A DNA stretch of 64,000 bases from Bradysia coprophila (GCF_014529535.1 NC_050738.1:7110140-7174139); one strand, 5' to 3'; counted from the stretch's first letter, positions 34,101-47,867 are shown. Numbers and translations are program-made. The notes: generated from the letters alone by a model not told the origin.

Positions 34101-36213
34101 CAAATAATATCGCCGTTTAACGACGATTGAATTGGAGTTTATGCGGACTCCTTTCTGACTCCAGCCTCTAAAGTAATCTCTGCATCAGGTCTGTTCTAGT
34201 CATAGATTCAATCAGTTGATATTTATGCCTAAGATTCTGCGTTCTATAAGACAATCGCATGTGAATGTCTAACAATGAAATTAATTAAATTGATTGAGGT
34301 TTAAGATCCGCAGGAAATACCAAAATGTTGAGCGTTCGTAGAGCTCAGCGAAATATCGCGATAAATATTCTCAGCGTACAAATAAAGCTTTTTGAAAAAA
34401 ATGTTTTAAAACGAAAATCCCTGTTACAAAGCGAGAAAAAAACAGTTTCAAATGAATTACAATGCCATTAAAAACAACAACGGTTCTAAAAAACAAATTA
34501 AATTGTGTATTTCGGCACTCTAATCATGAGAAAGTTTTACGTCTGTGTAGTAGGTACTTAAATTTGATGAAGTCTAAAGTACGTTTGTAATTTATTACGA
34601 ACTTGAGTTCACGTCTAGGGGTTCACATACACACACAAAAAAAAAAATATGAAGTGTAATAGGTGTTGTGTTCAGCATAGACAAACAACACGTAATGTAA
34701 TGTGGATCACAACAACTCAGTTAAAAGCATAAAATGTGAAAAGACCAAAGGTTCATAAATAACACATAAAACTTAAGCTTTTCGTGAAATGGTTGTATGG
34801 TTTGTATAAGTGGCATTAGCGATGGAATAACTTGGCTTGTTGGGTGGAATGTTGAAAAACGTTTAATGCCAACACTTTAATTATGTGCCTGGAATGGTAG
34901 ATGATTGTCGCTTGGAAAACGAAAGTTAAACACGATTGCATGCGATTTTTAAAGTCGTAGAACTCCTATTATTGTAACGACTAAATTGAGCACATTAAGG
35001 TGAATGAGATAATCATGAACAAACAGAATATAATACAACAGGAAACATGGCTTCGGGAAATTGTTACAATTTTAATCTAAATATAAGTTTTCATAGTTGA
35101 CGGTAATGTTAGCATAAAACTGACATTTATTTTCTTTGACAAACTCCTTCTGGCTATGCTATAAATAATATGTCCTTTGTTAGTTGACTGTATCGTGTTT
35201 CTTGTTTCAACTGTCATCCAAATCGATGAGGAAATAAAGTTCTCTCTAGTTTTCAGTGTAGAATGGATGCAAAAATGCAAAACTAAAATCGAGATGTTTC
35301 CAATTGAGTTGAGCCATTATTTTGTGTTTGTCGAATTTCTTGTTTCAAATTCAGCATATTGAACACATCTTGTGCTGTTGTCAAGTATGAAAGCACGTTT
35401 TATCTTTTCCATATTGAAACCTGACCGGAAAGGGTACATATTCTCTGCTCAAATTACATTAACATAATTACATTTTTGCTATCGAAAGCGAAACAAATGC
35501 TCGATAACTGTGTAAGCTAATACCATGGATTGGCGATGTACATGTGGAAAATTGATAACATTATCGTAACAAGGAAAATTATTGTGCCGAAATTTCGTTT
35601 ATCAATAATTGAATTTCATTTTAATGCGATAATAGGTGGCATGTTATCAGGAAAATACCGAAATATTTTCACCGATAAAATAGATTTCACAGTGTTTTGA
35701 TTGGACGAATTAATGTTCGAAATTTGTGCGGATCGATCCATTTTCATTTACATAAATTGCAAGTCGTTCAATCTCTCTGTCATTCAAGGCAGTCCTGTAG
35801 AATGTATTGCAACGTTTGCCTCTTGTTTAATGAGCCCGCCACATGACATCGTTTGTTTTGCGGCATATTCAATATCGAATTTTCACCAAAATTGAACAAA
35901 ACCTAAAGTTTACTCATGCAAATCATTGAAAGTAAATTATATTGATGAAGGTGCAGTACGAATACCAAATACTTGAGAAATCGGTGCCACATATACCGAT
36001 TGAAATAAAGGGTAGCTTAAGTCGTTGTAAGTGTTTAATCCTCAATCCTTCATTTAGTTTCTTCTTTAGGTATAACAACATTGCAATACCTACTAAGTCC
36101 CACCTAAAGGGTGGCTCAGGTCCTTGTCTGATAAATTTATCAATATCATATGAATCATTCTTTTGTTTTAACTTCCAAACTCCAATCTTTAAATCAAAGC
36201 AATAAAATGCAAA
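31192..36213. other. No gene recognised; scattered repeat fragments
   Basis: About 5 kb without a supported gene. Fragments of the dispersed CATCTGYTATCG-ACAACGAC-AAWAATAAACGACAAGC motif occur at about 33571-33612 and, reversed, 34080-34110. Frames of up to about 101 codons look random. Confidence 0.4.
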
Positions 36214-36290
36214 CAGTCAGAGGCAGTGAAATTTCAGAATGAATTTGCTTTGACTGCTTTTCAGCTGTTCCACACATACAATCAAAACTG
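36214..36290. mobile_element. MITE end fragment, CAGTCAGAGGCAGTG family
   Basis: One end of the family seen complete at 27154-27366 and 62670-62914 (CAGTCAGAGGCAGTGAAATT...TTTTCAGCTG..CCACAC). The matching right end is missing; a pyrimidine-rich CTCTTTCATTCTCTC tract follows at once. The left flank is AA rather than TA. Confidence 0.8.
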
Positions 36291-38889
36291 ACATTTTTCT
36301 CTTTCATTCTCTCACTTTCTTCATTCTCTTTCATTCTTATTAAACTAAATGAAAAGCTAACTTGTAACGTGGCTGACGCATGTTTTGTTTCATTTAACCG
36401 ATTGTGGAGAATATAAATAGAAAGAGAGAAAGAAAAAATTGTAACGTGGCTCACAATAGGATCACCCATATCAGTATTTGTTCTGGAGCTACCAGAAGCA
36501 GCCTCGTACCCATACCTTATTATAGTCGCTTGAAAGCTTGCATAATAAGACAACTAAAACCAAAACATTAAATAAATACGAGACTGCCTTCCAAAGACAA
36601 AGCTTCCAAAATTTTGTTCAATAGAATGTATAGATGTTCTGGAGTCTACAGAAGGCAGCTTCGTACCAATAGTTTATTATACTCGTTTTAAAGCAGTGTA
36701 ATTAAAGATTTATTTTTTTGAAAATAAATGAAATGAAAACAAATCATTGTGAACCTCAAGACGTATTTTCTGACGTAAGACCCCTGATTTAACAATCTCC
36801 CTTCAACAACAAAAAAAATTCTAAGAAATTGGGCCGAATTTAGGTACGTAACACCGTTACACGTGCTTCGATGGACTTATCCAGAATCGTTCTGAAGTTG
36901 TGTTACAGTATTTCAGTACATGATAAAATAAATTGCCAATTGACGCATAGCATAAGTACCATGTAAGTAGTAACATAGAAGCTTTAAAGGAAAAGCCGGG
37001 AAAAGCCTTCTTGAACACATGTTATCTCCTTCGACATAATAATCACGTTGATTCATGATGTAAGGTTCAAGTGAATGCGATACGATCAACATTATGAATT
37101 TATTTCGTTTCATTTCCGGGAAGGAGACTTTTTTTGATACTGATTTCCATCGGTTAAGTCAATCAGATATACTAAATCCTTCCCTTTAATAATAAACGCA
37201 TACGGCAACAAAATTGTATAATAAAACCCTACCGACAATTTGTCCTCGATCCCTTTAACCTTTTGCTATTTTCCATAATAATTTTCTGCTTTTTTTCACT
37301 CTTTTTTTTGCGTGTCATTAAGGATGCTGACATATCATATTCGATCTTTTTTTCTTGTCTGTTCATTGGTGTAGCACGAATGATTCGTTACCGACTTAAA
37401 TGAAGTTTTTTTCCCTCTCGAACATTATGTAGGAAATGGAATGTGTCATAGAGGATTTTCACGAAAAGATTTTCGTTTTTTTTGAATAGATTTGGATAAA
37501 TGGTCAATCGAGCTGGCATACATAAATTTCGACTGGATGAATGGTTTTCAAGTTGTGTTAGATAAACAAGAAGAAATAATGTTATTGAAAGGAAAAGGTT
37601 TTCTTTTTTAAATCACTTATTGAATTATTGATAAAGTTGAAAAGCCTTGATGTGAATTCTTTTCGGCTTTGGAATAATAAGTAGAAACAGTACATTTTGC
37701 CTTTTTTCTGAAGCATCATCCAAATACCGAAAGGTTAACATAATTGTGGAACCCATACAAATTTAACGTTCGATAAGAATGGTCATTGGTCAGAACATTT
37801 TTGTTTTGCTTTCATGGATCACCCAACCGTACACTTAAACTCATTCCGTCAACACGAAAACCAAAATCAAATTCTCCAAGTTTTCCGTATATACGTATGT
37901 ATGCCGTTATCTCGTACATATTCACCATATTATGCGGTCAATGATATCCTTGATGCCGAGACGACCTTTTTTAATCATACAACATATCTCTTAAAACTTT
38001 TCAACGATTCAATTATACTTTGCTGCTGAGTTTCCAAAAACCATTTATCTTTTTACATTCGCAACTTGTAGAGATTGCTATCGAATTCCCTACAGTCTAG
38101 TGTCTATGTATCATTTTGTCTAACCCAAAATTTTACTCCATCAATGTCAGTCATTACATAAATTCAAAATAATTTTCTAAAAAGTTTGTTTGATACGCTA
38201 TGATTACACCCCCCGAAAAAAAAGAAGGAACGTTACGGTAAGTAATCATCGTCCAGGTAACCTTTCTCATTTAAATTAACATTCGAATGCAAAAGTATTT
38301 TTCATTAAATTTCAAATACCTCGTTATGTATCATTGCTCTCATTAAAAGATTTTTAGGGCTTTGAGCGGATTCGAATTCACTGCTGACAGTTTGAAATGC
38401 CTTTTCAATGGCAATTTTCTTTTGAGCTGGAATAATGAATGGAATAACCTTTTTTGTGAATAATTTTCCATTGAAATTATAATCTCAGAATATCCAAAAG
38501 AAAGTCTCTTTACGTCTGAACAATATAACTTTTTCGACAGTACTTTTTGCCTTCTAATCCATACGATACCATCGTCATGAATAATTTCAAAAAAAATTTG
38601 ATATGCAAAATATTATGCCATGGGATATTTCGTGTATAATTTGAATATGGGTAGAAATAAAGCACGATAAAGAATCTCTAAAGTCAGATGTTATGGAGTA
38701 ACTGATATACTTAAAATTAAATAACAAAATACTTATTTGTGCACGTTTTCGACGTTTTCACAGTATTTTACTTTGGTGTTTTTTACTTCGTCTTTTGAAC
38801 AAAAGACTTTTCATGCTTGCGACGCGAAAATCCTTATTTTGCCCACTATGAAGCTTTGTTGTGAAAATGGCGTTATGTTGTCATTCTGC
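36291..38889. other. No gene recognised
   Basis: AT-rich DNA. A weak duplication of the phrase GGAGC.ACAGAAG..AGC.TCGTACC occurs near 36485-36515 and 36640-36670. No conserved coding exon seen. Confidence 0.4.
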
Positions 38890-39490
38890 GAGGTGCCATT
38901 TTAGGTGAGAAAATAATAATTTCCTTCCTTAAAATGGCGGGTTAGCCATATTGGGTGAGAAAATAATCATTTTCTCACCTAAAATGGCGGAATACCAAAA
39001 CACGTTATTTGTTTTATTTTCTACAAAGTGGACAAAAATGCGGGTTTTCGCAAAACGTGAACATGAAAAACGTTGTGTACAGTGTACAGCTCGGAGAGAA
39101 AATAGGAAATTCCAACTTGGCCGCAAACTTTCATTCTTGGTGGAATTTCCTATTTTCTCCCCTTGGTTAACAAATAATTATTTCATGCGTATGTTGAGTT
39201 TTGCCTTATTTTCTCCTCTCAATAGGCCACGAGAAAGTTGTGTTTTCTTGACGACTAGTCGATTGACATTTCTAGTGAGAAAAGTGCAGCACTTCCTCTC
39301 CCGTGGGGAGAAAATAGAACTTTTCTCAATCGAACTGTCACTTTCTTTATATTTTCGAAAAAAGTATGGCCAATCGATGTTTACGTTTCGTGGAGAAAAA
39401 TGGCAAACCACATCATGCACGCACCCATGAAAAACATCGCTTTTGTTGGAATTTCCTATTTTCTCACCTCGGTAAACAAATAACAATTAC
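38890..39490. repeat. Nested inverted-repeat region (GGTGAGAAAATA / TATTTTCTCACC family)
   Basis: Several inverted pairs overlap here: CCATTTTAGGTGAGAAAATA (about 38890) with ATTTTCTCACCTAAAATGG (about 38970); GAGAGAAAATAGGAAATTCC (about 39094) with its mirror at about 39138-39157; and the right end TTTTCTCACCTCGGTAAACA (about 39460-39480). The phrase TTATTTGTTTACC-GAGAAAATA-GAAATTCCAAC recurs at 57724-57770. A 159-codon plus-strand frame (38951-39430) runs through it but follows the repeats, so I do not treat it as a protein. Confidence 0.75.
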
Positions 39491-42400
39491 GCATTTATAA
39501 GGTAGGTTAAATAAGAGAGAGGTACAAAGCATTCTTTTCGGAAACGGAACCATTTGATGTATGAGTGAGATTGTAGAATCTTTAGTGGCACCCATTTAAA
39601 TGTTGAGCAAAAATATAGAATTTACCGATTGAACAAATCCCACCAAATTGACTTGAAGAGTTGATCCTTAATTCTATTCCTTTTCTATGTTAAATAATGT
39701 GAATGATGGATTTTCCTGATTTTTTCCTCTCTCTGTTTTTTGTTCTTTGAAAAGAATTTTCGTTAAACCTCAATAGAGCTTAGTTAGGCTAATATTATGC
39801 TTTGTAATGGATATAAATGTAAATGTGTGTGTACTTTGTATACAAATAATATCAGTCATAAGGATATACAACATTGTACCAGAGAGGAGACCACTTTTAT
39901 CCATTTCTGTGGAAAACCACACGTTTCGGTTAATGGAGATTGCTCTTAAAGTCAAGCTGGCTGTAGTTGATGATGATGATGGTTTTTCGTATAGCGTAGG
40001 CATGACGAAAATGAAAGTATTTTTTATGTATCGTAAAGGTTGTTTGTCTTAGTTTTGTGTGCACAAGTTCGGATAATAGAAATGGATGTGCGTAAAGAGT
40101 CTTGTTAAGTGTTTAATGTTTAAGATTGACTTTCCTTTTGTTTTCGGCCTAATGGATTCTCAAATGAATTGAATTTTGTATGTATGAGGTGTACCGTGTG
40201 ATATGTTTGATGTAACCTTCAAATTAAGTTATTTCGTAAGTATATCCAGGGTTAAGGTTGCTATTTTTTTTTCTTTGTATTACTGTGGTGCCGTTCTTTG
40301 TCAATTTAGGTAATTAATTGTGGCAATCAGATTGTACGAAAAGCCCAATAAATTACATGCGAAACGAATTTATTATTAAGATTAAATGTACAAGTGTGTC
40401 GTTAGCATTAATTCTAACGAGGTGCATAATTAATTGTACACTCATTCAATTGGCAGCGAATTAAATAAATTTATTCTTAAGCTTTAGCCTTTAGCCTTTT
40501 CCAAAGCAATCCCTTCCGTATCATTCACAGAAGTTAACACAAAAAAAAGAACATAATTCATTGATGTTGTACACGAGCTTGGAGAAAAAAGGAATCATAA
40601 ATCATTTTCGGATAAAAATCGGGCCGATTTTAAGTGAAACCTTCATCATTAAACGCATAAATCGTATATATGTACGCGAGTGGCGTATATATTTACTCGA
40701 CTAAAAATATAATCATAACGCAAACTAATGTTTCCTTTACCAAATAAAACAGAAGAAGAGAGTATATTAGCTCAGCTTAGGCGAAAGCAAACAATAATAA
40801 TAATAAAGATAAATACCACATAACACCAAAATCGATCGTTTCTCATAAAAGCGAAAACATTTCCTTCGGAATATAACATTCTCGAGGCGTCAAATTATTT
40901 ATGGAAAATATTTTTTTTTAGATTCTCGCAACGATTTAGTGCGCTCATCTTTGTTGCCTTTACTTCACCTACATATTATTTGTCTCTATTAAATATGTAT
41001 TTGGGTTACGACAGAATTTTTGCGAGTCAAATATTGTTGGTTAAAGGTTTTCGTAAATATACGAAATTTACATATTTCCACCCTCCTTATCATGAATCTT
41101 TGATATAGATTAGTTATATAGAATAATTGATTAAGTTACCTCCAGCTCAAACGATAATTACTTCATTATAATGTAGGCATCCACCATAATATATCGTAAT
41201 ATAGCGTCAGCGTACAGGATCACTAAATTGAGTTTACGGAAGAATTCTTTCGATTTCTATAGTTTCCAATCGGAATCGAATCTCATGAAATTATTTATGA
41301 AAAACTGTGGTACTTTAAATTTATCATTAACACCTGCCAATTTAAGTGTTCATTTGGGGCTCGGATATGCATTTTTAAATCTCTCCGTTTGGTTTTTTGT
41401 GTGCTTTTTCTACCAATCCTTTATTGAAGCGAATTTAAAAAATTCAAATGAATACACTTTCAAGCTGTAGCTGTATGAAGCCTGTATGTCACAATAAGAT
41501 TGTTGGTTATATTGTTCAACATTGTCGGAGAAAGCTTTTCCGGATATTCTGACCAAAAATACATTTATTTTAAGTTTATTGGCAACGTCCATAAAGAACG
41601 TCCGGTGTTAGGATATATGGATGTATATTAAGCGAAATGAAGTGAGCAGATTGTGTTGGCAATTATATCGAACTTAGTTGTCCAACCATTCTCAGCCAAA
41701 CGAGGAGAAAATTCTAAATTTCTTGAATTTGATTATTTTGGGACACGTTTCACTTTTCACGTTTTTAGATTTCAAAAAAAAATATTAATTTCGTCAATGA
41801 AACAGTCAGCGCCGGTATGGCTACCCAAAAGCCGTTAGGACGTTGAATGATAACAATTTGAAAAAGGCTCTTTTACATACAAAACATTGTTTAAATGATC
41901 TTTTCATTGTAAAGACATCTGGGCCCGGATTGGCCTTTGGCATCTTAGGTTTTTCTATTGAAATTTCTATATTGGCTGCTATTTCACATAGTTTTGCTCC
42001 TTTAGAGTTAGATCGTGTGTCCACAAATTCCCGATGCACCCTCAGGTGGCAGACCCGTTTCTGCTAAATGAAGAAAAACAAATTTTTCTCCATTTGGCCG
42101 AGCAAATATTAATAGAAAATCCTTCAAATTTTACAAAAGAAAATCATCGTGGACAATCCGAAAAATCATAGAAAATCCTCAAGAATCCTCGTAAATTGAC
42201 AAAAAAAATCCTTGAAAATACATCCAGAATCTGTAAAAAAATTCTTGGAAAACTATGCAAAATCCTCGAAAATCCTCATCAGAGGTTTGTCTCTCTAAAA
42301 ATCCTTTGTCAATGAATTTTACAAATTTGCCATTATTGTCTTCCACTTCACAATGGAAAGTCGATTTAAACAATGTCCAGGCTTGTGTTCTTGATTGTAG

Positions 42401-42972
42401 ACAATAACTGGTGATTGTGGACCAGATAGTAAATTAAGTGGAGTAAAAAACCTCACACTTTACCACTGTCGATATACAAGTAACAATATATATTATTGGA
42501 ATCATAAAATCAGTCGGTTAGAGCAAAAAATATTCACCATTGCCTTCATTGTTCTGTGTTATTATATTTAGTCTGCTAATAATAGTATCCATTGAACCAA
42601 CTCTAATCGAACTAACATTACATAAGCCGTCTATTTTGATAATGATAGATCGTTATAATCTAATATTGCAATGCGAATTGATGCCAGACACATTGAATTT
42701 GTGAATTATCTACTTAATTCGTTTTGAATTTGGATGTGTAGTACATTGAATAGAACTGTAACTATAATGTGTAGTAGGTAATATTGACCTATAGCCACAC
42801 CGAATTAAATCGATTGTTATTCGATTGTAACGGCCAATATTAACAATTTACGCTGGCAATTAAGCTGTTTAATCACTTTAAATCTGGTAATTGAGATGTA
42901 TTTGAAATTGTGAAGAGCTGCAGCATCAAGTTAATAATAGCTAATAATATTCCATTGAACAGAGGGCGCGTA
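39491..42972. other. No gene recognised; AT-rich possible non-coding regulatory DNA
   Basis: The 40310-40480 stretch is dense in TAATTA, ATTAATT and TTATTATTAAG words, the kind of sequence homeodomain proteins bind, but this could be base composition alone. 42110-42265 is a degenerate GAAAATCCTC repeat. The 41820-42065 interval is less AT-rich and open on both strands for about 72-74 codons with no recognised motif. Confidence 0.3.
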
Positions 42973-43169
42973 ATGGATATGGATCCTATCATTTCGATTA
43001 TTCGGGTCAGTTTACAATTTTTTTTAAATCTAATGCCGGTAAAAGTGTAACTAATACTTCTTAATTGCAGTTTAGTTTGTTAGATCGGCTTACGAGCTTT
43101 TTGAAGGGCATAAAAACAAGTAGAGATTTCGTTCAATTTTGGTTTGTATCCCGGATACAGAATCCTAAG
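42973..43169 (+). CDS. Weak candidate: first two exons of an unknown small protein
   Basis: An ATG at 42973 opens MDMDPIISIIR (42973-43005) ending at a GTCAGT donor. After a 65-bp interval ending TTAATTGCAG, the frame continues as FSLLDRLTSFLKGIKTSRDF and 13 more residues (43071-43169) to a GTAAAT donor; both junctions are phase 0. A third exon is not clear; an acceptor-like TTTTACTTCATAG at about 43292-43304 would add about 22 codons to a stop. The peptide looks natural but matches no family I know. Such an arrangement can arise by chance in over 36 kb. Confidence 0.25.
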
Positions 43170-45760
43170 GTAAATGAGTATTCACAACTGTTCATGAGAC
43201 TATCTTGCACCATTTACTACAATCCATCTAAGGGTAGTCGCAGAAAAATATTCATATCGAGTCTGTTACCTCTTCCGATTTTCAACCAAATCTTTTACTT
43301 CATAGGTCAAAACATTACATTCTGATTATAAAAACGCAATATTTAGTACTTATCGCTATTCTTTGTCGGCGCTGTTGTTATGAAATGATTTGGTTGTTTG
43401 CCTTATCCTTTCTTCCTATGAAAATAGGAGCTGGTGGAATGGACCAAGAAGATGGGCCCTCCTCTGTACCCAAGCTATATTTGAATCTCTTTTATAGACT
43501 TTCAATGACTTAGTTAAAACAAGGTAAGCACGTCCCTAAATCCATCACGCTACAACATACTTTCAGATGTTTTGGTAACACTTTCCATAGGCATAAATTA
43601 TGCTGTTATGTAAACAATGTTCGTGTGCTTTCGGCCTTTTAGCAATATTATCCTAGAGCTTGTCAAAACCTTTCCAAAGAACCCCTATTTGTAGAAATTG
43701 GACCACTTTTAGATGAAATTTGAGGACATTTTTGCTCTTTATAATTTTGGCAACATCGGTAAAAATTTAGATATGTTTTGGAAGGAATGAAAATCCTATG
43801 AAACTTTCCTTCCTAACTTCCTTCAACTAACTGCATTTCCTCATATCTCCGAAACGAGTGGTCCAAACTATCCATCTCCCTCACGAATTGTCCATACTCA
43901 CTGCAAAATCCGTACTCATTAGCTGTACTCTCTTCATTTTTTTTTTACCTAATCTCAATTCAGATAATTTTGTACAGCAAATTAAAAAACGAAACACATC
44001 TATAAGGATATAATGATCGAACATTCCAACCAACATACCATATATGCTATTCTATGGGTAGAATTACACTTTTTTTTTACACCAGAATGAAATTTCACAG
44101 AAAACCATATTGTATTGTTTAAAAGTTCACAAAATGCTCTCCCGTAGATTTGATTCACCTTTCCAGATTTATTATCGTTACAAACTTTAGAAGAGCACCC
44201 GATTTCTCCGTTATTTTATTTGCACCATATAATTCCATACCACATGAGTATAAATAAAATCCGTTATACGACGGAGAATGTGTGCTCCAGTTTATATTTA
44301 TATTCGTATTAAAAGTCAGACTGGAAGTGAATAATAGGAATTGGCCTTTGTCATGTCATTTTAAATAGATATTGCTACTTTTTGGTGAACCAAGAATAAG
44401 TATTTTACAAACTTTCCTCTTTTGTTTTTATTGTTCAGCTGTGTTCTACAATGTATTAAACTGGAGAATCTGCAAATATTTCAAGACGATAAAACAGAGT
44501 TGCAGATTTTCTCGTTTTTTTATACTTAAATTATCTACTTAAGTATTGTACAAAATTTTTCTTTTTTTTATGTTATACACGCAAGTTATACATATTAAAA
44601 TTCAAATGGAAAAGTCTATGTATTGTTGGATGGCATGCAGCGCTTAATATATGTTATGTATAATATTATATAATATGTTTATAATACAAACAAGTATGAC
44701 AGAATAAAGGACCATTTTCTTTGTGAATGTGAATATTCATAAATGTCACATATATAATTTCGCTTTAATCTTTTTCTTTTTCTTTCGTACATTTTTTTCC
44801 CAGATAATTTATATGACAGACGTTATATTCTCGTTCAGATTGTATTCGTGATTTATGTATAAGTCATATCTATACTGGAACATTGCTCATGTTAATAGAT
44901 TTTGCAAGAATTTAAGTTTGTAATAGGGGAATGTCGTTTCCATACTTCGTGTTATGTAGACTCTCATATCTTCAACTTTGGTTATGAAATTCTTATTTTG
45001 ATAATTTTTTTAAGAGAGAAAAAAAAGCGAAAAGAAAATAAAATAAAATTAAGAATTCACTTCATTCCACATTAAAAATGACTTCTTCAAATTCATATCA
45101 GTTTGAAAATCAACACAAGATTGCTCGTCGTAGTTATGTATGAAGTTTCATCAAAATTGCAGGCGGGGAAATCTGAAAACCAACAGGTTTTCTTTATCCC
45201 ACACTTTTATGGGTTCCGATTGTGGGATATTAAATTTAGAAAGTTAAAATCTAGATTTTCATTTGTTAAACGAAATTTTTGTGGAAACAGTTACAACCCA
45301 CAATAAGTCCTGAATCACAAACATGCTAAATTTCATTTCGACTATGATTCGCTAGACTTGTTCGTGTGCAAATCGGTATAGAGTTCTTAGAGCATTGTAT
45401 CGAGTACCTCTGTCACCATGGCCAGATGAAAAAATTGTATACTTGAACTGTATATATTAATGCAAAACGTCGAAAGACGCATTTAATTTTCTCTCAGATC
45501 GAAACAATGGTCGAATGTCTTACGTTCGATTCGACATTGTGTCTGTCTAATGGCACGGATTCGTTGTTGATGTGATGAATGCTTTGCATTTGATTCAACC
45601 ACATACGTTTGATGACTTAGTCGTCTGGTGGTTGATTATTCAACAAATGTAGATACATTGCACTTCGTATCTATAGAAGAATCAACCCAAGTCGCAAATG
45701 TGTGGCTTATAAAGGTGGTATCGGGAAATCTGGCAACGTGCCAAAAGAATGCACTTTTAA
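43170..45760. other. No gene recognised
   Basis: AT-rich sequence with short random frames only. No repeat family of this window was identified within it. Confidence 0.4.
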
Positions 45761-45894
45761 ACTCCGTAAAAGGTGAACTCGCACATGCAAGTTTATAGCT
45801 GCAAATGCTTTTTAACCATGTCATCGACTTAACGACTTCTTTTGCAAAATTTTGGTATTGAAAAATCGTGTGCGAGTTCACTTTTTACGTAGTT
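45761..45894. repeat. 134-bp foldback element (GTGAACTCGCACA family)
   Basis: ACTCCGTAAAAGGTGAACTC is mirrored by GAGTTCACTTTTTACGTAGT, about 27 bp of near-perfect inverted repeat. The match extends imperfectly outward through TTTTAAACT and a GTGCCAAA word. The interior (CATGTCATCGACTTAACGAC..CTTTTGCAAAATTTTGGTAT) is shared with 50508-50607, and the right arm plus flank (to GTACCGTGTGCCAAATTACC) with 49932-50016. Confidence 0.8.
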
Positions 45895-47182
45895 TAAAAA
45901 GGCGTTGTTTTAGTACCGTGTGCCAAATTACCCCACGCCGTCTCCTAAGACTAAATACAATTTATTTTAAGTGACAGTCAATCGCTGAAGCACTGAATGT
46001 CGACGGCTTCAGTAATCACATAGGAAGCCATTTTGATCACATAATTGAGGCATTTTATGTATGTACTTGATGTAGTGATTTTAACCATGAAGTGACACAT
46101 ACTTTACTTGATGTTGTTGAGTAAATTATGTAACGGAGAACATAGTAAAATAAAAATATTCCTTACGAAATTGATGCCACAGGAAAAGAAATCGTCTGTG
46201 CTGGCCATTGGCGTCATACACAATTTAAGTGCAAATTAAATGCTTCATATTTCGTGCTCAAGAAAAACAAACACACCGAACAAAAATCTCTAATAGCTCA
46301 GCTGTCACTGCTAATTTTAAATAATAAATTTCTTGAATGGATTAATTTGGGCTCATTTTTTATTTTTAAAAGAGTCGATGTCGACGTTTTATATTTTTAG
46401 AAAATCTTCTCGGAAGAAGAAAAATGTTTCTTGTTGAAGGGAAAAAAAATTGTTTATTATTTCCTTTGAGCTAAGGCCTGATTACATTTCGCTAAACATG
46501 TTTAAGGCTAACGTCATTTGTTATACGCTAAATTTTCTTTTAATGGAAATAAATCGTGCACGTGTTTGAAACGGTTCGGAGGAAATGCGAATAGGTGGGA
46601 TTTTAATTTCGTTAACATGAAACGCATGAGTTCCGTTTACCACGTATTTTAATAGAGTGTTTTGAAAATTTCAAGCAACTTCGCACTAATAATTGAACTC
46701 ACCTGGTACAGTATCATTTATGTGATTGATAGATATATTTCAGCTCCCATTTAATATTGAAATTACCTAGTAATTGCATATTTAACATTGTACCAACGAT
46801 AAACTTGTCGCCTTTCGATAATGTAAATATGACCCTTTCTATGTTGCAAAGCAGCACTATTACTATTTGTGAGAGAAATCTTTTACTTCATTTATTTTAA
46901 CATAAAATTTGATATATGATCGAATACCTCATTCACTCATTTGCATTTTTCTGTCGTTGTTGTCGATACAGACGTACAGACGTTGACTGAAAGGGATGAT
47001 TTCAAACCTTTACACGGTGAAGACAATCTCATAATTTGAGTTGCCTCAAAATCAATTCTTACAGTCATGTCTTTTTGTTATAGTTTTAATTTACAGCTGG
47101 ATTGTTTTTCCATCCATGGACATTTTTGACTCGTCAGTATGCACTAATGGTCTGTCACAAAAAACGTAAAATTAGCCTTTTA
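45895..47182. other. No gene recognised; a partial dispersed repeat
   Basis: A diverged fragment AAATCTTTTACTTCATTTAT..TGTCGTTGTTGTCGATACAG at about 46877-46976 resembles 52348-52455. Otherwise AT-rich DNA without a supported gene. Confidence 0.4.
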
Positions 47183-47379
47183 CATACGACAAGCATATGA
47201 CCAGTATTATTATCGGGTATACTACTTCCATCGATCAAAGTATTTTTAATTGGTTGATTTCAAATCTTGTACTTCAAATTTTAACATTAATTTTACTGTA
47301 TAAAGGACCATATTACCCAGAGCTTGTCATTATGTTTGTTGTCATTATCGATAACAGATGAATTGTCGTATGTGACAGG
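47183..47379. mobile_element. Dispersed TIR repeat, CCTGTCACATACGACA family, copy A
   Basis: The left end ACATACGACAA is mirrored by TTGTCGTATGT near the right end, followed by GACAGG. The body (CATATGACCAGTATTATTAT, ATCGATCAAAGTATTTTTAA, AGCTTGTCATTAT, TTATCGATAACAGATG) is shared with copies at 47990, 54756 and 61384 (reverse). No coding capacity, so a non-autonomous DNA element is the best guess. Confidence 0.75.
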
Positions 47380-47867
47380 TTTGAATTCCTCTTATTCATG
47401 GAGCCAGATCAACCTAAACACGGAGGGCAGACTACTACGGAACCGAGAGCATTCAACTACGCTGTGATAATAGAAGACTGGAAAAAGAAAAAGGAATTGG
47501 ACTGACCTGGAAACACTGTGATATTAGATGATAAGGAAAAAAGGTCGAGAAATAATGTTATGTTCAACGACCAAGGCCTGATTGAAATTTTATGAAATTT
47601 TTTGAAACTTCGGTGGAAATTTTTGACTTTTTAGGAATTTTGAATTTCTGATTTTGAATTGACGAGACTATGTGATAACTGAAAAAAACTGTAAATGTCG
47701 GCTTTTTTAGTAGACAGAAAACCTAGAAAGATGAAGAATATCGAATGTCCTTAAAAAAAATCGTACGCGCCGACCATTCCTGTATGATCACACAAATCAA
47801 TCACAGTATAGATTTACAAAATAACCTCGAATATAACTCAACATGATTCGAAATGAGAAGTGTGCAT
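47380..47867. other. Spacer between two direct copies of the CCTGT family
   Basis: A short frame from ATG 47398 (MEPDQPKHGGQTTTEPRAF, about 36 codons) in less AT-rich sequence may be the remnant of a mobile element. It is too short to assign. Confidence 0.3.

Noticed and set aside
38951..39430. 159-codon plus-strand frame
   Set aside because: It follows nested inverted repeats and contains no domain; the related repeat at 57724 does not keep the frame.
41821..42067. Overlapping 72-74-codon frames on both strands
   Set aside because: Open on both strands with no motif or splice context; more likely repeat-derived or chance.
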